Source of the DNA: Pseudomonadota bacterium | Lineage (GTDB): Bacteria; Pseudomonadota; Gammaproteobacteria; Steroidobacterales; Steroidobacteraceae | Assembly: GCA_018241505.1 (NCBI GenBank) | Contig: JAFEDS010000029.1 | Location: 105,739 to 169,738 of the forward strand | Direction of reading: 5' to 3' | Length of the DNA: 64,000 nucleotides | In this document: piece by piece, positions 25,921-34,388 of the stretch | How the letters are laid out: every line of letters starts with the position of its first letter | How positions within the stretch are numbered: position 1 is the first letter of the stretch | Program-made: the position numbers and the translations under genes | Notes under the pieces: model-generated | The model's input: the letters and a program-made list of their open reading frames with translations, nothing else | Told to the model about the DNA's origin: nothing | The model's database searches: none

Positions 25921-27066
25921 TCACCACCCGCCAATGCGTGGCCATTGTTCGATCCCCTTCCCAGCGCGCAGCACCTCGTAGGAAGCGTAGGCTGCACAAG
26001 TCAGGCAGGCATGGTTAGGTAGAATTCGCACCAGGCTCCCTATAGGAAGTCGCGCAAACCAGCTTTCATCGGGCAGCGGCACAGAACCATGCTCCTGGTG
26101 CACTGTGCCGACAGTCAGCGAGCCAAGCGGCTGCACCGTATCGACATCGCAAACCCAGCCGTAGCCGGCATTCGGCATGAAGTGGTTGGCGCCGATGTCC
26201 TTGGACAGCGCGAGCGCGCCGGCATCGAGAATCAGGCTTGGACCGCGGCGCTGGTGGCCAATCACTGTCGCGAGCACTGAGATCGCAATATCTTCCAACG
26301 TGCAGACACCGCGCGACAGTTGAGAAAGATCCCAGAACAGGTAGACGCCCGCGCGGACTTCGGTAATACCCTCGAGGTGCTCAGCAAAGAGCACAGTCGG
26401 CGTCGAGCCGATGCTGACAATTGGGCATGCGTGGCCGCCCGCGCGCAGCAAACCGGCGGATGCAACTGCCGCAAGTCGCTCGACTTCAGCGAGACCCCTG
26501 ATCCGCGGCAATTCGTCCAAGGCGTAGGAATGACCCGCGTGGGTCATAACACCCATGAGCTCGAGATGTGGCGCACAGGCCTCAATGATTTCGGCGAGTG
26601 CGATGAGCTCGCGCGATGCAGGCTCAACGCCACTGCGATGTTCGCCGCAATCGATCTCCACGAGGACGCCAAAGCGAGCATCAAGCGACGCTGCGGCGCG
26701 GCCTATGGCAGCAGCCGCATCCCTGTCATCCAAGACCAACAGCACGCGCGCTCCGTGCTCACGTTGAATCCGATCGGCGCGCGCCAGCTTTGCAGGAACA
26801 ATGGCGGTCGAGTAGAGAATGTCGCGCCACCCTGCAGCAGCGAAGTACTCCGCTTCAGCCAGCGTGGAGACTGTGATGGGCCCCCGGTTGCCGCCAGCGG
26901 CAACGCGGGCCACCTCCAGCGACTTGGCGGTTTTCAGATGCGGACGAAGCGTTACACCCAACTCTTCGCAGCGTGCGCGCATGCGAGCCGCATTCCGATC
27001 CAACCTGTCCGCGTCGAGCAGCAGGCGCGGAGTGCTCCATCCTTCGATCTGCGCTGTTGGGTTCAT
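25921..27066 (-). CDS. DSD1/D-threonine aldolase family PLP enzyme
   Basis: The 381-residue protein has an alanine-racemase-like N-terminal barrel with the PLP lysine in RPHLKTAKS, GITVSTL-like and GVLVEIDCGEHRSGV motifs, MGVMTHAGHSY, and a C-terminal metal site in TVHQEHGSV and PNHACLTC. Family members cleave D-threonine or D-3-hydroxyaspartate, or dehydrate D-serine, and need a divalent metal. The ATG overlaps the stop of the upstream HAD gene as ATGA, so the two are coupled. Exact substrate is open. Confidence 0.88.
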   Translation of the reverse strand: MNPTAQIEGWSTPRLLLDADRLDRNAARMRARCEELGVTLRPHLKTAKSLEVARVAAGGNRGPITVSTLAEAEYFAAAGWRDILYSTAIVPAKLARADRIQREHGARVLLVLDDRDAAAAIGRAAASLDARFGVLVEIDCGEHRSGVEPASRELIALAEIIEACAPHLELMGVMTHAGHSYALDELPRIRGLAEVERLAAVASAGLLRAGGHACPIVSIGSTPTVLFAEHLEGITEVRAGVYLFWDLSQLSRGVCTLEDIAISVLATVIGHQRRGPSLILDAGALALSKDIGANHFMPNAGYGWVCDVDTVQPLGSLTVGTVHQEHGSVPLPDESWFARLPIGSLVRILPNHACLTCAAYASYEVLRAGKGIEQWPRIGGW

Positions 27067-27695
27067 CGTACCAGCTCCGCAAGCGGATCCAACGTATCGG
27101 CAATCAAAAGCGGCCGCGCTTTGTCCGAGACCGGAGACAATCCCGCCCTGTTGTGCCAGAACACAGGCATGCCGACACCGGCCGCACCGGGAATGTCGGC
27201 CGGCGAGCCCGCGACGAAGAGTGTCCGAGCGGGATCCGTTCCGAGCCGGTCGAGGACCGCGCGATATGGTTCCGGTCGCGGCTTGTAGTAGCCGGCTTCT
27301 TCCGCAGTAACAACCACCTCGAAAGGAGCGCCCACCCGTTCCGCGGCCTCTCGTCCCAGGATGAGGGAGCAGTTTGTGACGACACCGAGCCGGACGCCGC
27401 GAGTAGTCAGATCGCCCAATATATGCGGTGCCTCGGGCCATGGTTGAAGCGTGCCCCAAAGTGAGACTAACGCGTCGGCGCAGGCCGCAGCGACACCAGC
27501 CTCAACAGCGGCCTCGCGAACCAGGTTCTCATATGGCCGGTATGCACCGCATCCGTAGGTCAACTGCAGATAGGTGCGACGCCATCGTAAACCGTCGGCG
27601 TCGGAACCGGCGGCACGGTTCCACACCGACCACGAGTCAAGAAGCGCAGTGAGCAAGTCAAAGACCACGGCTTCAACTGGAGCGATCTGTTTCAT
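27063..27695 (-). CDS. HAD-superfamily hydrolase (haloacid dehalogenase-like)
   Basis: The 210-residue protein has motif I VVFDLLTALLDSW with the nucleophilic Asp, motif II VVTNCS, the Lys of motif III in GYYKPRPEPY and a motif IV-like region VAGSPADIPGA. The second acidic residue of motif I (DxD) is absent, as in L-2-haloacid dehalogenases, which do not use phosphate transfer. Its gene is coupled to the DSD1-type enzyme, so a hydroxy- or amino-acid-derived substrate is plausible. Confidence 0.82.
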   Translation of the reverse strand: MKQIAPVEAVVFDLLTALLDSWSVWNRAAGSDADGLRWRRTYLQLTYGCGAYRPYENLVREAAVEAGVAAACADALVSLWGTLQPWPEAPHILGDLTTRGVRLGVVTNCSLILGREAAERVGAPFEVVVTAEEAGYYKPRPEPYRAVLDRLGTDPARTLFVAGSPADIPGAAGVGMPVFWHNRAGLSPVSDKARPLLIADTLDPLAELVR

Positions 27696-27782
27696 ATTTT
27701 AGAGGCCACTCCCAGGCAGTATGAGCGGACGACTCACACCCCGGCAGAGGGTAGCGGCTATCTACAGTGAATAGGTCAGACT

Positions 27783-28712
27783 TTACAATCCAGAACGCCA
27801 GGGAATGGGTAGAAGAGCTTTCCTCAGCAGCGTCAGGAAGGCCTCCGCTCGCGCCGTGCGCCCGCCACGCTTGCCGAGAAGCGCGACGATGTCCGCCGGT
27901 GGCAAGCGATAGCGCGGTAGCACTCGACGTAGCCGCCCCCCACGAATATCGTCGGCGACGTCCCACTCGGAGCGGACAATCACGCCCAGGCCGCTCAGGG
28001 CCCAACCCCGCACCGCGTCACCGTCGTTGCTCGACATGACCGGCGAAACGCGCATCGGAATGATTTTGCGATGACGATCCGTGAATCGCCATAAAGTCAC
28101 GTCTTCCTCGTTCTCCCGCAATGCGAGGCAGGCATGCCCGCCCAAATCCTGCGGCTCTGCGGGCTCGCCGTGCTCGAGCAGATATTTGGGAGATGCACAC
28201 GCGATTCGAGCATTGGGTGCCAGGCGCACCATGACAAGAGATGAGTCACGGAGCTCTCCGATATGGATCACCAAATCGTAGTAGTGGTCGTGAGCCGAGA
28301 CGGTCGGGCGATCGGTCAGCGTTAGTTCGACCGTGACATCCGGGTGGAGCCTGCGAAACTCACCGATGACGGGGGAGACGAACCTGCGCCCAAAGCCCAA
28401 TGGAGCCGCCACGCGTAGATGTCCGCTGATGACATCGGTACGAACACCCAGGGTGTCGGCAAGCTCCTCCAGGTCCCGCAACACGCGGTCAGCTCTGCTG
28501 AGCAGTAACAGGCCCTCTTCCGTCAGCCGCAAGTGGCGTGTCGAACGGTCCAGCAATCGACAACGCAAACGTTGCTCGAGGTGTGCGAGGCGTTGTCCGA
28601 CCGCCGCGCGCGAGACATCGAGCGCGCGAGATGCCGAAGCCAATGAGGGCGCCCCGGCTACCACCGTAAAGAATCTCAGGTCTTCGGAGCTCAGGGGAAT
28701 ACGAGTGGCCAC
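27783..28712 (-). CDS. LysR family transcriptional regulator
   Basis: The 309-residue protein has an N-terminal winged helix-turn-helix (LRFFTVVAGAPSLASASRALDVSRAAVGQRLAHLEQRL) and a periplasmic-binding-like effector domain (LRVAAPLGFGRRFVSPVIGEFRRLHPDVTVELTLTD; GLGVIVRSEWDVADDIRGGRLRRVLP). A GTG at 28712 gives the family N-terminus; the frame stays open to an ATG at 28778. It is encoded in the same direction as the HAD-DSD1 pair, 87 bases upstream of the HAD gene, and may regulate it. Confidence 0.9.
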   Translation of the reverse strand: MATRIPLSSEDLRFFTVVAGAPSLASASRALDVSRAAVGQRLAHLEQRLRCRLLDRSTRHLRLTEEGLLLLSRADRVLRDLEELADTLGVRTDVISGHLRVAAPLGFGRRFVSPVIGEFRRLHPDVTVELTLTDRPTVSAHDHYYDLVIHIGELRDSSLVMVRLAPNARIACASPKYLLEHGEPAEPQDLGGHACLALRENEEDVTLWRFTDRHRKIIPMRVSPVMSSNDGDAVRGWALSGLGVIVRSEWDVADDIRGGRLRRVLPRYRLPPADIVALLGKRGGRTARAEAFLTLLRKALLPIPWRSGL

Positions 28713-28808
28713 GCACGATAGTATACCGTTCGCTAAGGCTGCGCAGACTCCAGAGCATTGCCCCGATCCAGAACCCATTGCGGAAACGCCGGCGCGCCCT
28801 GAGGAGGC

Positions 28809-29190
28809 TTACCTAACGTAATCGCCCAACCGATAACGCCTTATGCGAAGCAGCTCCAGCAAGTCCGCAATATGGTCAGCCTCGAGAAGATTTGCATGGA
28901 GCATGGAGCAGGAGAATCTGCTTGGGCTCGTAGCCGATTGTTCGCTGGGACAGCCCTTCTTCATAAGAGAAGACTGAGTTGCTATGAGCCAGGTACGAGT
29001 CCACAAACTTGCGTTCGAGGGCAGCGTCCCCGCGCTTTTTCGCATCTTCATACACTCTGGTGAACATCCAGTCCCACGCATCCAACGTGACTGGCGCGAT
29101 GTGGTAGCCTCGTGCAGTCAGAAATGCCTCGGCTTCCCGGCGTGTTTGAAGATCCCGTCCCGTATCCAGATAGGGATGCCCGAAGGCCGG
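28809..29190 (-). pseudogene. Polysaccharide deacetylase remnant (N-terminal half lost, frameshifted)
   Basis: Read on the minus strand, the piece begins near GHPYLDTGRDLQTRREAEAFL and continues GYHIAPVTLDAWDWMFTRVYEDAKKRGD...QRTIGYEPKQILLLHA, the C-terminal part of a NodB-type polysaccharide deacetylase. A tandem duplication of the 7-mer GCATGGA at 28894-28907 breaks the frame; removing one copy restores LLLHANLLEADHIADLLELL. The 5' half with the catalytic Asp and His residues is missing, replaced by the MFS gene end. The C-terminus is also short. Confidence 0.75.
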
Positions 29191-30332
29191 CGGGAGACGG
29201 TCATGGCCGCAACCAGGGCCAGCGCGGCAATGACACATGCGAAGCTCATATGCGCAGTCCACCGTCCGAGCGAAGCGGACAAAAGGCCAACCCCCAGTAC
29301 GGGCAAGGAATTCCCCACGTAGCAAACCAGGAGATAAGTGGAAACTACTTCCGCCCGCCGGTCGTCCGGGGCAATTTCATTGACTACCTGCAGGCTGCCC
29401 CGATAGCCCAGAGCCATGGCCCCACCGCAGATCAGGCTGGCGAGCAGCAACAGCGGCAGCGACGCCCGTACTTCGGCGAACATGAGCAGCATCACTCCCA
29501 GAAACAGGAGCGCAGTGCCCCCTAACATACAGAGGCGGCTGGCCAGTGAACGAGTCATCAGGGCAATGACGGCCGCTGCTACGAAATATAGTCCGACAAC
29601 CCCGCCAACCACGGCGATATTGGAGTTATGCAGCGTTTCCGTGATCAGTCCTGGAACGAGCGACGCATAGAAACCGCCCAGGGCGAAGGCAGCGAGCGCC
29701 ATGCAGGCAGGCGCCACAAAAGCAAGACGAATTTCCCGGGGGATGCCGATACGCGGACGGAGTGAGACCTCTCGCAGCTCACGGATCGGATTTGCGACCG
29801 TCTCGCCAACCCGATAGACGAGTAGCCCGACCAACACCAGCAGCGCCAGGTAGGCGACAAATATGGAACGCAGTGGCCACGGCAGGTATTGCCCCAAAAG
29901 CCCGGCTGCAACACTACCGCATGCAAGGCCGGCCAGATTACCCGCACTGACAATGACTGCTGCATGGGCGCGATCACCTCGAGGCTCGAGCTCTGCGGCC
30001 CAAGCAGTCAACGCTCCCGCTCCGAGCCCCGCGGCGAAGCCGTTCAGCACTCGCCCGAGCAGCAGGCCGTCGATGCTTTTTGAGGCCAGGAAACATAGGG
30101 CACTCAACGCTGTGAGCGCTAGCGCCGCGAGGGTAGTCACGCGCCGCCCGATCTGATCCGACATCCGCCCGAAAGCCGCCAGGACAGCCAGATTACCGAC
30201 AACATAGATCGCATACACCTCGACCACGGCAAGCTCGGACATACCGAACTCGCGCCGATAGATCGGATACAGCGGCGTCAGTATCGTGCTGCCTACATAC
30301 AGTACGGCAATTGCGAGGACGGTTATGGCCAT
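29118..30332 (-). CDS. MFS transporter with a chimeric C-terminus
   Basis: The 404-residue protein has about 12 membrane segments and an MFS loop (GRMSDQIGRRVTTLAAL) between helices 2 and 3. It begins MAITVLAIAVLYVGSTILTPLYP. Its predicted role is efflux or uptake of a small solute; the substrate is unknown. After AAMTVSRR the frame reads through the deacetylase remnant in another phase, adding about 23 unrelated residues (PSGIPIWIRDGIFKHAGKP...). So a deletion joined the two genes and removed the original stop. The transporter core appears intact. Confidence 0.85.
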   Translation of the reverse strand: MAITVLAIAVLYVGSTILTPLYPIYRREFGMSELAVVEVYAIYVVGNLAVLAAFGRMSDQIGRRVTTLAALALTALSALCFLASKSIDGLLLGRVLNGFAAGLGAGALTAWAAELEPRGDRAHAAVIVSAGNLAGLACGSVAAGLLGQYLPWPLRSIFVAYLALLVLVGLLVYRVGETVANPIRELREVSLRPRIGIPREIRLAFVAPACMALAAFALGGFYASLVPGLITETLHNSNIAVVGGVVGLYFVAAAVIALMTRSLASRLCMLGGTALLFLGVMLLMFAEVRASLPLLLLASLICGGAMALGYRGSLQVVNEIAPDDRRAEVVSTYLLVCYVGNSLPVLGVGLLSASLGRWTAHMSFACVIAALALVAAMTVSRRPSGIPIWIRDGIFKHAGKPRHF

Positions 30333-30375
30333 GACTGGAATCCTTCAGCATGAAAGATTCCCATCACTTGGTGAC

Positions 30376-31296
30376 TCAATGAGCGAGGGATTCGTGGCGC
30401 GGGCGCGCTTCGATGAAAATCCGCTTGACCGCCGGATGCGCGGAGCGAATAGCCTCTTCTATTCGCATCACTGCGCGCATTTGCTCATCTGCGGGGCTAT
30501 GTGTACGAAACTCAACCTCGAGATTGAGGAGTATCTCATCAGGCCCGAGGTGCATGGTCAGAGGCGTACGTACCGCTGCGACTGCGGGGTCACGAGCGGC
30601 AATGCTGGCTATCGTTTCCGTAACCGCTGGATCCGCGCTTTCCCCAATCAACAGGCCCCGGCTCTCGTAGACCAGCGCCAACGCGACCCCACAGAGGATC
30701 ACCCCGATGAGAATGGAAGCCGCTCCATCGTAGTGAGGATTGCCGAGTTTGTGGCCGAGATAGATGCCAAGAAACGCGACCACCAGCCCCAACAGGGCAG
30801 CGGCATCCTCAAAGAACACGACAAAGACCGAGGGGTCTTTGCTGTCATGAAGTCGTTGTAGGAGGCCGCCTCGTCCGCGACGCCCGAGCGCCCTCCACGA
30901 CAGCGCCAGTGGAACCGATTCACAGACGGCCGCGATTCCCAAGACCAGGTACGCCCAAAACGCGCTCTGCAGGGGCCTTGGATGAATGAGTTGCACGATC
31001 CCCTCGTAGAGGGCCATACCCCCACCCGCACTGAACAACAGCACGGCGACAATCAGGCTCCAGAAATACACCTCGCGGCCGTAGCCGAAGGGAAACAGCG
31101 CATCCGGCGGCTTTCGGCTGTGCCGCAAGCCATATAACAAAAGCAACTGATTCAGAGTGTCCAGGACCGAGTGAATCGCCTCGGCCAGCATGGCCGAGCT
31201 GCCCGAGATGGCCGCCGCAACAAATTTCGTTACCGCAATGGCGCAATTTCCGCCAACAGCGGCCAGGACCGGAAGCTTACTGGAGTGGGCAGCCAA
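30376..31296 (-). CDS. Cation diffusion facilitator (CDF) metal efflux protein
   Basis: The 306-residue protein has six membrane segments, the CDF signature region SGSSAMLAEAIHSVLDTLNQ with the metal-site His and Asp in helix 2, and EDAAALLGLVVAFLG in helix 5. A cytoplasmic domain closes the protein (PAVAAVRTPLTMHLGPDEILLNLEVEF). CDF proteins exchange Zn2+, Fe2+, Mn2+ or Co2+ for protons. In this window it is the only metal efflux gene besides the bufferin systems. It lies 43 bases after the MFS start on the same strand. Confidence 0.92.
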   Translation of the reverse strand: MAAHSSKLPVLAAVGGNCAIAVTKFVAAAISGSSAMLAEAIHSVLDTLNQLLLLYGLRHSRKPPDALFPFGYGREVYFWSLIVAVLLFSAGGGMALYEGIVQLIHPRPLQSAFWAYLVLGIAAVCESVPLALSWRALGRRGRGGLLQRLHDSKDPSVFVVFFEDAAALLGLVVAFLGIYLGHKLGNPHYDGAASILIGVILCGVALALVYESRGLLIGESADPAVTETIASIAARDPAVAAVRTPLTMHLGPDEILLNLEVEFRTHSPADEQMRAVMRIEEAIRSAHPAVKRIFIEARPRHESLAH

Positions 31297-31305
31297 CCAT
31301 CCGAC

Positions 31306-31767
31306 TCACTCGGGATTTCTGTTCCGGTCGCGAACCTGGGGCGCGACCATTACACGTCCGATCCAGCTCAACGCGGATGTTTCCTCCTCTGCCGCGGCAT
31401 GCTCCAGCGTCTGTTTGTTGAGATCGCGAGCCTTGATCTCGAGGGGATCGGCGTCATTCAGGATCTGCACCGCCCGCTCCGTCTCGACTTGGCCTCGCGG
31501 GAGCACCGCAATGACGGCATGCCCCGTCTCGACGGCGTTCCGCAACTGCCGCACCCCCGTCTCAGTATGGCTTTCCGGGAACAACTGCCGGAAGTACTCA
31601 GTGAGTTTGTCTCCGGTGCGCGTCGCGGGGACCAGCTTGGCCTGGCCCAATTCCTGACGCGAGGTCAATTCGACGCGGTCGGTCGGAAACCCGTCTTTGA
31701 CCAATCGCACGCGAACGGCCTCGGCGGCACTGTGGTTGTCATAGACAGCAGCCAGCACTGCACTCAT
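31306..31767 (-). CDS. YflT-like general stress protein
   Basis: The 153-residue soluble protein contains the short alpha/beta domain of Bacillus YflT/GsiB-neighbour 'heat-induced stress' proteins: VLAAVYDNHSAAEAVRVRLVKDGFPTDRVELTSR and GHAVIAVLPRGQVETERAVQILND. The C-terminal 45 residues are charged and may be disordered. It sits with DUF3309 and YihY/BrkB genes on the same strand, a grouping that suggests a stress response. Function is not known. Confidence 0.75.
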   Translation of the reverse strand: MSAVLAAVYDNHSAAEAVRVRLVKDGFPTDRVELTSRQELGQAKLVPATRTGDKLTEYFRQLFPESHTETGVRQLRNAVETGHAVIAVLPRGQVETERAVQILNDADPLEIKARDLNKQTLEHAAAEEETSALSWIGRVMVAPQVRDRNRNPE

Positions 31768-31810
31768 AGATGCCCCCTACGAATGGTTGTCCCGTCCGAG
31801 CACGCGCCTG

Positions 31811-31963
31811 TCAAATCCGGCCCATCAGCAACAGGATCACCACAATGAGCAGAACTAGACCCAAACCGCCACTGGGGTAGTAACCCCACCCGCTGCTGTA
31901 CGGCCAAGTTGGCAGTGCGCCCAGAAGGAGCACCAGGAGTATCACAACGATGATTGTTGACAT
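31811..31963 (-). CDS. DUF3309 small membrane protein
   Basis: The 50-residue protein reads MSTIIVVILLVLLLGALPTW, then the Gly/Tyr motif PYSSGWGYYPSGG, then LGLVLLIVVILLLMGRI. This is the standard DUF3309 layout of two hydrophobic helices around a conserved Gly/Tyr loop. It is widespread in Proteobacteria, often near stress genes; its role is unknown. Confidence 0.92.
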   Translation of the reverse strand: MSTIIVVILLVLLLGALPTWPYSSGWGYYPSGGLGLVLLIVVILLLMGRI

Positions 31964-31999
31964 GAAGTACCAACTCCCAATCCCCCAACCGGTTCCGAA

Positions 32000-32914
32000 T
32001 CAGCGTAGCTCACCCCGCCGCCTGCCATCCGGATTGTGCACTGCCGGCTCCTCATGCCCCGCGCGGATCCCCGCCAAACAAGCGGTGAATTCCGCCCCGA
32101 ACAGGAAAATCTGCGCGGTGTAGTACAGCCACAGTAACAGCGCCGCGAACGATGCCGCCGCCCCAAACGCCGACGGTTGGGTGGAGTGTGCCAGGTAGAG
32201 ACTGATCGCCCAGCGTCCCAGGTCAAATAGCACCGCGGTCAGGAAGCCGCCGAGGATCACGACCTTCCAGGGCACCCGCCGCGCCGGCATGTAGCGATAG
32301 ATCAATGTGAACAGAGCGGTCACGATGACGAGGGACACACCGAAGTCAGTCAATCCCAGCAGGGTAACCAGTGCCGGGTGACGATGAGCCAACGCACTCC
32401 GTACGTTCGACAGTGCTGTTGAGATCGTCAACGAAATCAGCAAGAGAAAGGCCAGCGTCAGAATGAAGCCAAAAGACAACAATCGCGACCACAAGACGCC
32501 TTTGACGCCGCTGAGTACGGCCTTACCGCTTTCCCATATTGTGTTCAGCGCGGTTTGCAAGGCACTGAGGACAGTCGATGCTCCTACAAGCAACGTAACG
32601 ATGCTGATGGACGTTGAGATCCACCCTTGACTGTGCTGAGAGGCCCGCACGGCGCCCATCACGGTTTTCGCGGTTGACGGCCCAAAGAGCCCCTGGAGTT
32701 GGTCTTGCAGTTGACCAAACGCCGCTTGTTCTCCAACCACCACCCCGGCAATGGCCAGCAGGATCACGAGTAGTGGCGCCAGCGAAAAGGCACAGAAGAA
32801 GGCGAGCGCCGCGCCGGTCGTCGACGCATTGTCGGCATTCCAATGAATCCCCGCGCAAACCAGCAAGTGCCCGCTTCGCCGCCAGCCGCTCACCCTTAGA
32901 GACCGGTGTTGCAT
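32000..32914 (-). CDS. YihY/BrkB family inner-membrane protein
   Basis: The 304-residue protein has about six membrane segments and the family patterns GAALAFFCAFSLAPLLVILLAIAG, LVGASTVLSALQTALNTIW and RYMPARRVPWKVVILGGFLTAVLFDLGRWAISLYL. BrkB-like proteins were linked to serum resistance and are often mis-annotated as RNase BN; the actual function is unclear. It is divergent from the flavoprotein gene, 97 bases apart. The ATG at 32914 is used; a longer frame to 33076 would overlap that promoter region. Confidence 0.88.
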   Translation of the reverse strand: MQHRSLRVSGWRRSGHLLVCAGIHWNADNASTTGAALAFFCAFSLAPLLVILLAIAGVVVGEQAAFGQLQDQLQGLFGPSTAKTVMGAVRASQHSQGWISTSISIVTLLVGASTVLSALQTALNTIWESGKAVLSGVKGVLWSRLLSFGFILTLAFLLLISLTISTALSNVRSALAHRHPALVTLLGLTDFGVSLVIVTALFTLIYRYMPARRVPWKVVILGGFLTAVLFDLGRWAISLYLAHSTQPSAFGAAASFAALLLWLYYTAQIFLFGAEFTACLAGIRAGHEEPAVHNPDGRRRGELR

Positions 32915-33011
32915 GATCTCAACAACGATTGGCCCGAGGCCAAGGTCCCTGGTCCGCTGCGATGAGGGGGCCTCGACTCGGGCTGGGCCCAAGAATTGCG
33001 GCCCTCGGCAC

Positions 33012-34085
33012 ATGAGCCACCCGCCTGAGCCGCGTAAGGGGATGCCGAGTCCGAAACTCCCCGAGGTGGAGTTCAAAAGACGCTTTCTCGCCCAATATGC
33101 CGACCCGGCATTTGCGCCGCTCTCCCAGGAGTTGGACCGAATCGCGGCCGCGGCCTGGGACGGTTATTCCAACGGACGCAAGAGCCCGCGAACCCGCAAA
33201 GCCGGCCAGGGGTTCGCTGATCCCGACTATGACTTGGCCGTTGATTGGCTCAATGCCCGGGCAGCCATTGTAACGGCACAGGCACAGCACGCTGACCCAG
33301 CGGGACCGGCGCGGTTTCTGCTGATCAACGCCTCGAGCCGCAGCGAGCACACTTGTCCGGGTGAAATGTCCAAGTCGTATCGGCTGACGCAGTTGGCCCG
33401 AGAGGTCATTGCCCGAGAAGCCGATGCGCATATTGAAGAGCTCGATCTGAGTCGGCTGGCAGCCGAGTACGGCCGGAGAATCCTGCCCTGCAAGGCCTGC
33501 TACTCGACGGCAGCGGCACTCTGTCACTGGCCCTGCTCCTGCTATCCCAACTACTCACTCGGTCAGACCCAGGACTGGATGAATGACATCTATCCCCTGT
33601 GGGTCGCGGCGCATGGCGTCATGATCATTACACCGGTCAATTGGTACCAGGTGTCATCACCCCTCAAGCTGATGATGGATCGACTCGTATGCGCGGATGG
33701 AGGCAACACGGATCCGACGAGCACTCACGGCAAGGATGCGCAGACCGCCAAGAAACTGGAGTTGGCGGGATGGCCGTACCGTCGGCATCTGAAAGGACGG
33801 CAGTTTGCTGTAGTCGTGCACGGCGATGCAGAGGGAGCTGAAGGAGTCAGACGCAGTCTCTCGGATTGGCTGACGTCAATGGAGCTCACCGCCGCGGCTT
33901 GCCTCGATCGCTATATCGGCTACTGGAGGCCCTATGCGACCAGTCACGAGGAGTTGGATCGGGATGTAGCGGTCCAGGAGGAAGTCCGCAACGCCGCCCG
34001 TGCTCTGGTCGAAGCCGTTCACGCCGGCAGAAGCGGCAAACAGGTCGTGCCCGGCGCGGACTTGCAACCGCCCCGTGACAAGTGA
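33012..34085 (+). CDS. Flavodoxin-fold NAD(P)H/FMN oxidoreductase with cysteine cluster
   Basis: The 357-residue protein has a flavodoxin-type core (about residues 95-300): RFLLINASSRSEHTCPGEMSKSYRL, then HGVMIITPVNWYQVSSPLKLMMDRL, and GRQFAVVVHGDAEGAEGVRRSL. Between them lies a Cys cluster, CKACYSTAAALCHWPCSC, spaced C-x2-C-x7-C-x3-C-x-C, that could hold an Fe-S cluster as in iron-sulfur flavoproteins. The N-terminal 90 residues are helical and polar (EFKRRFLAQYADPAF). Expected reaction is two-electron reduction of quinones, nitro compounds or metals; substrate unknown. Confidence 0.8.
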   Translation: MSHPPEPRKGMPSPKLPEVEFKRRFLAQYADPAFAPLSQELDRIAAAAWDGYSNGRKSPRTRKAGQGFADPDYDLAVDWLNARAAIVTAQAQHADPAGPARFLLINASSRSEHTCPGEMSKSYRLTQLAREVIAREADAHIEELDLSRLAAEYGRRILPCKACYSTAAALCHWPCSCYPNYSLGQTQDWMNDIYPLWVAAHGVMIITPVNWYQVSSPLKLMMDRLVCADGGNTDPTSTHGKDAQTAKKLELAGWPYRRHLKGRQFAVVVHGDAEGAEGVRRSLSDWLTSMELTAAACLDRYIGYWRPYATSHEELDRDVAVQEEVRNAARALVEAVHAGRSGKQVVPGADLQPPRDK

Positions 34086-34099
34086 GTCGCGGCACCGTG

Positions 34100-34127
34100 G
34101 GCGCGCGCCTGCGCGCCTATTTCTTCT
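34100..34127 (+). terminator. Likely intrinsic terminator after the flavoprotein gene
   Basis: Stem GGCGCGC with loop GCCT and arm GCGCGCC, followed by a T-rich run. It lies 15 bases after the flavoprotein stop and reaches into the last codons of the convergent DUF6496 gene. Confidence 0.6.
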
Positions 34128-34314
34128 TGCGCCCGGTCTTTTTCTTCTTCGGAACTTTCGCCCCCGAGCGGCGGGCCTCTGAGAGTCCGATGGCAATCGC
34201 CTGCTTTTTGCTTTTGACCTTCCGGCCGGAACGGCCGCTGCGCAGCGTACCCTTCTTGCGTTCATGCATCGCGCGTTTGACCTTGGAGCCTGCCTTCTTA
34301 CCGTAACGAGCCAT
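34117..34314 (-). CDS. DUF6496 small basic protein
   Basis: The 65-residue, very Lys/Arg-rich protein reads MARYGKKAGSKVKRAMHERK, then KGTLRSGRSGRKVKSKKQAIAIGLSEARRSGAKVPKKKK. This is the DUF6496 layout of an N-terminal ARYGKKA motif, a central QAIAIGLSEAR motif and a poly-Lys tail. Likely nucleic-acid binding, possibly stress-linked, but the role is unknown. GAGAGG precedes the ATG at a suitable distance. Confidence 0.88.
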   Translation of the reverse strand: MARYGKKAGSKVKRAMHERKKGTLRSGRSGRKVKSKKQAIAIGLSEARRSGAKVPKKKKTGRKKK

Positions 34315-34388
34315 CAACCTCTCCCGGTAGTTTCGACAGTAGGCCCGCAGCAAATACCGCTCCCATCAGGACTGCTCCGCAACAGCGC

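Noticed and set aside
26320-27288. Plus-strand 322-residue frame
   Set aside because: It is antisense to the DSD1-type gene, which has its full set of PLP and metal motifs.
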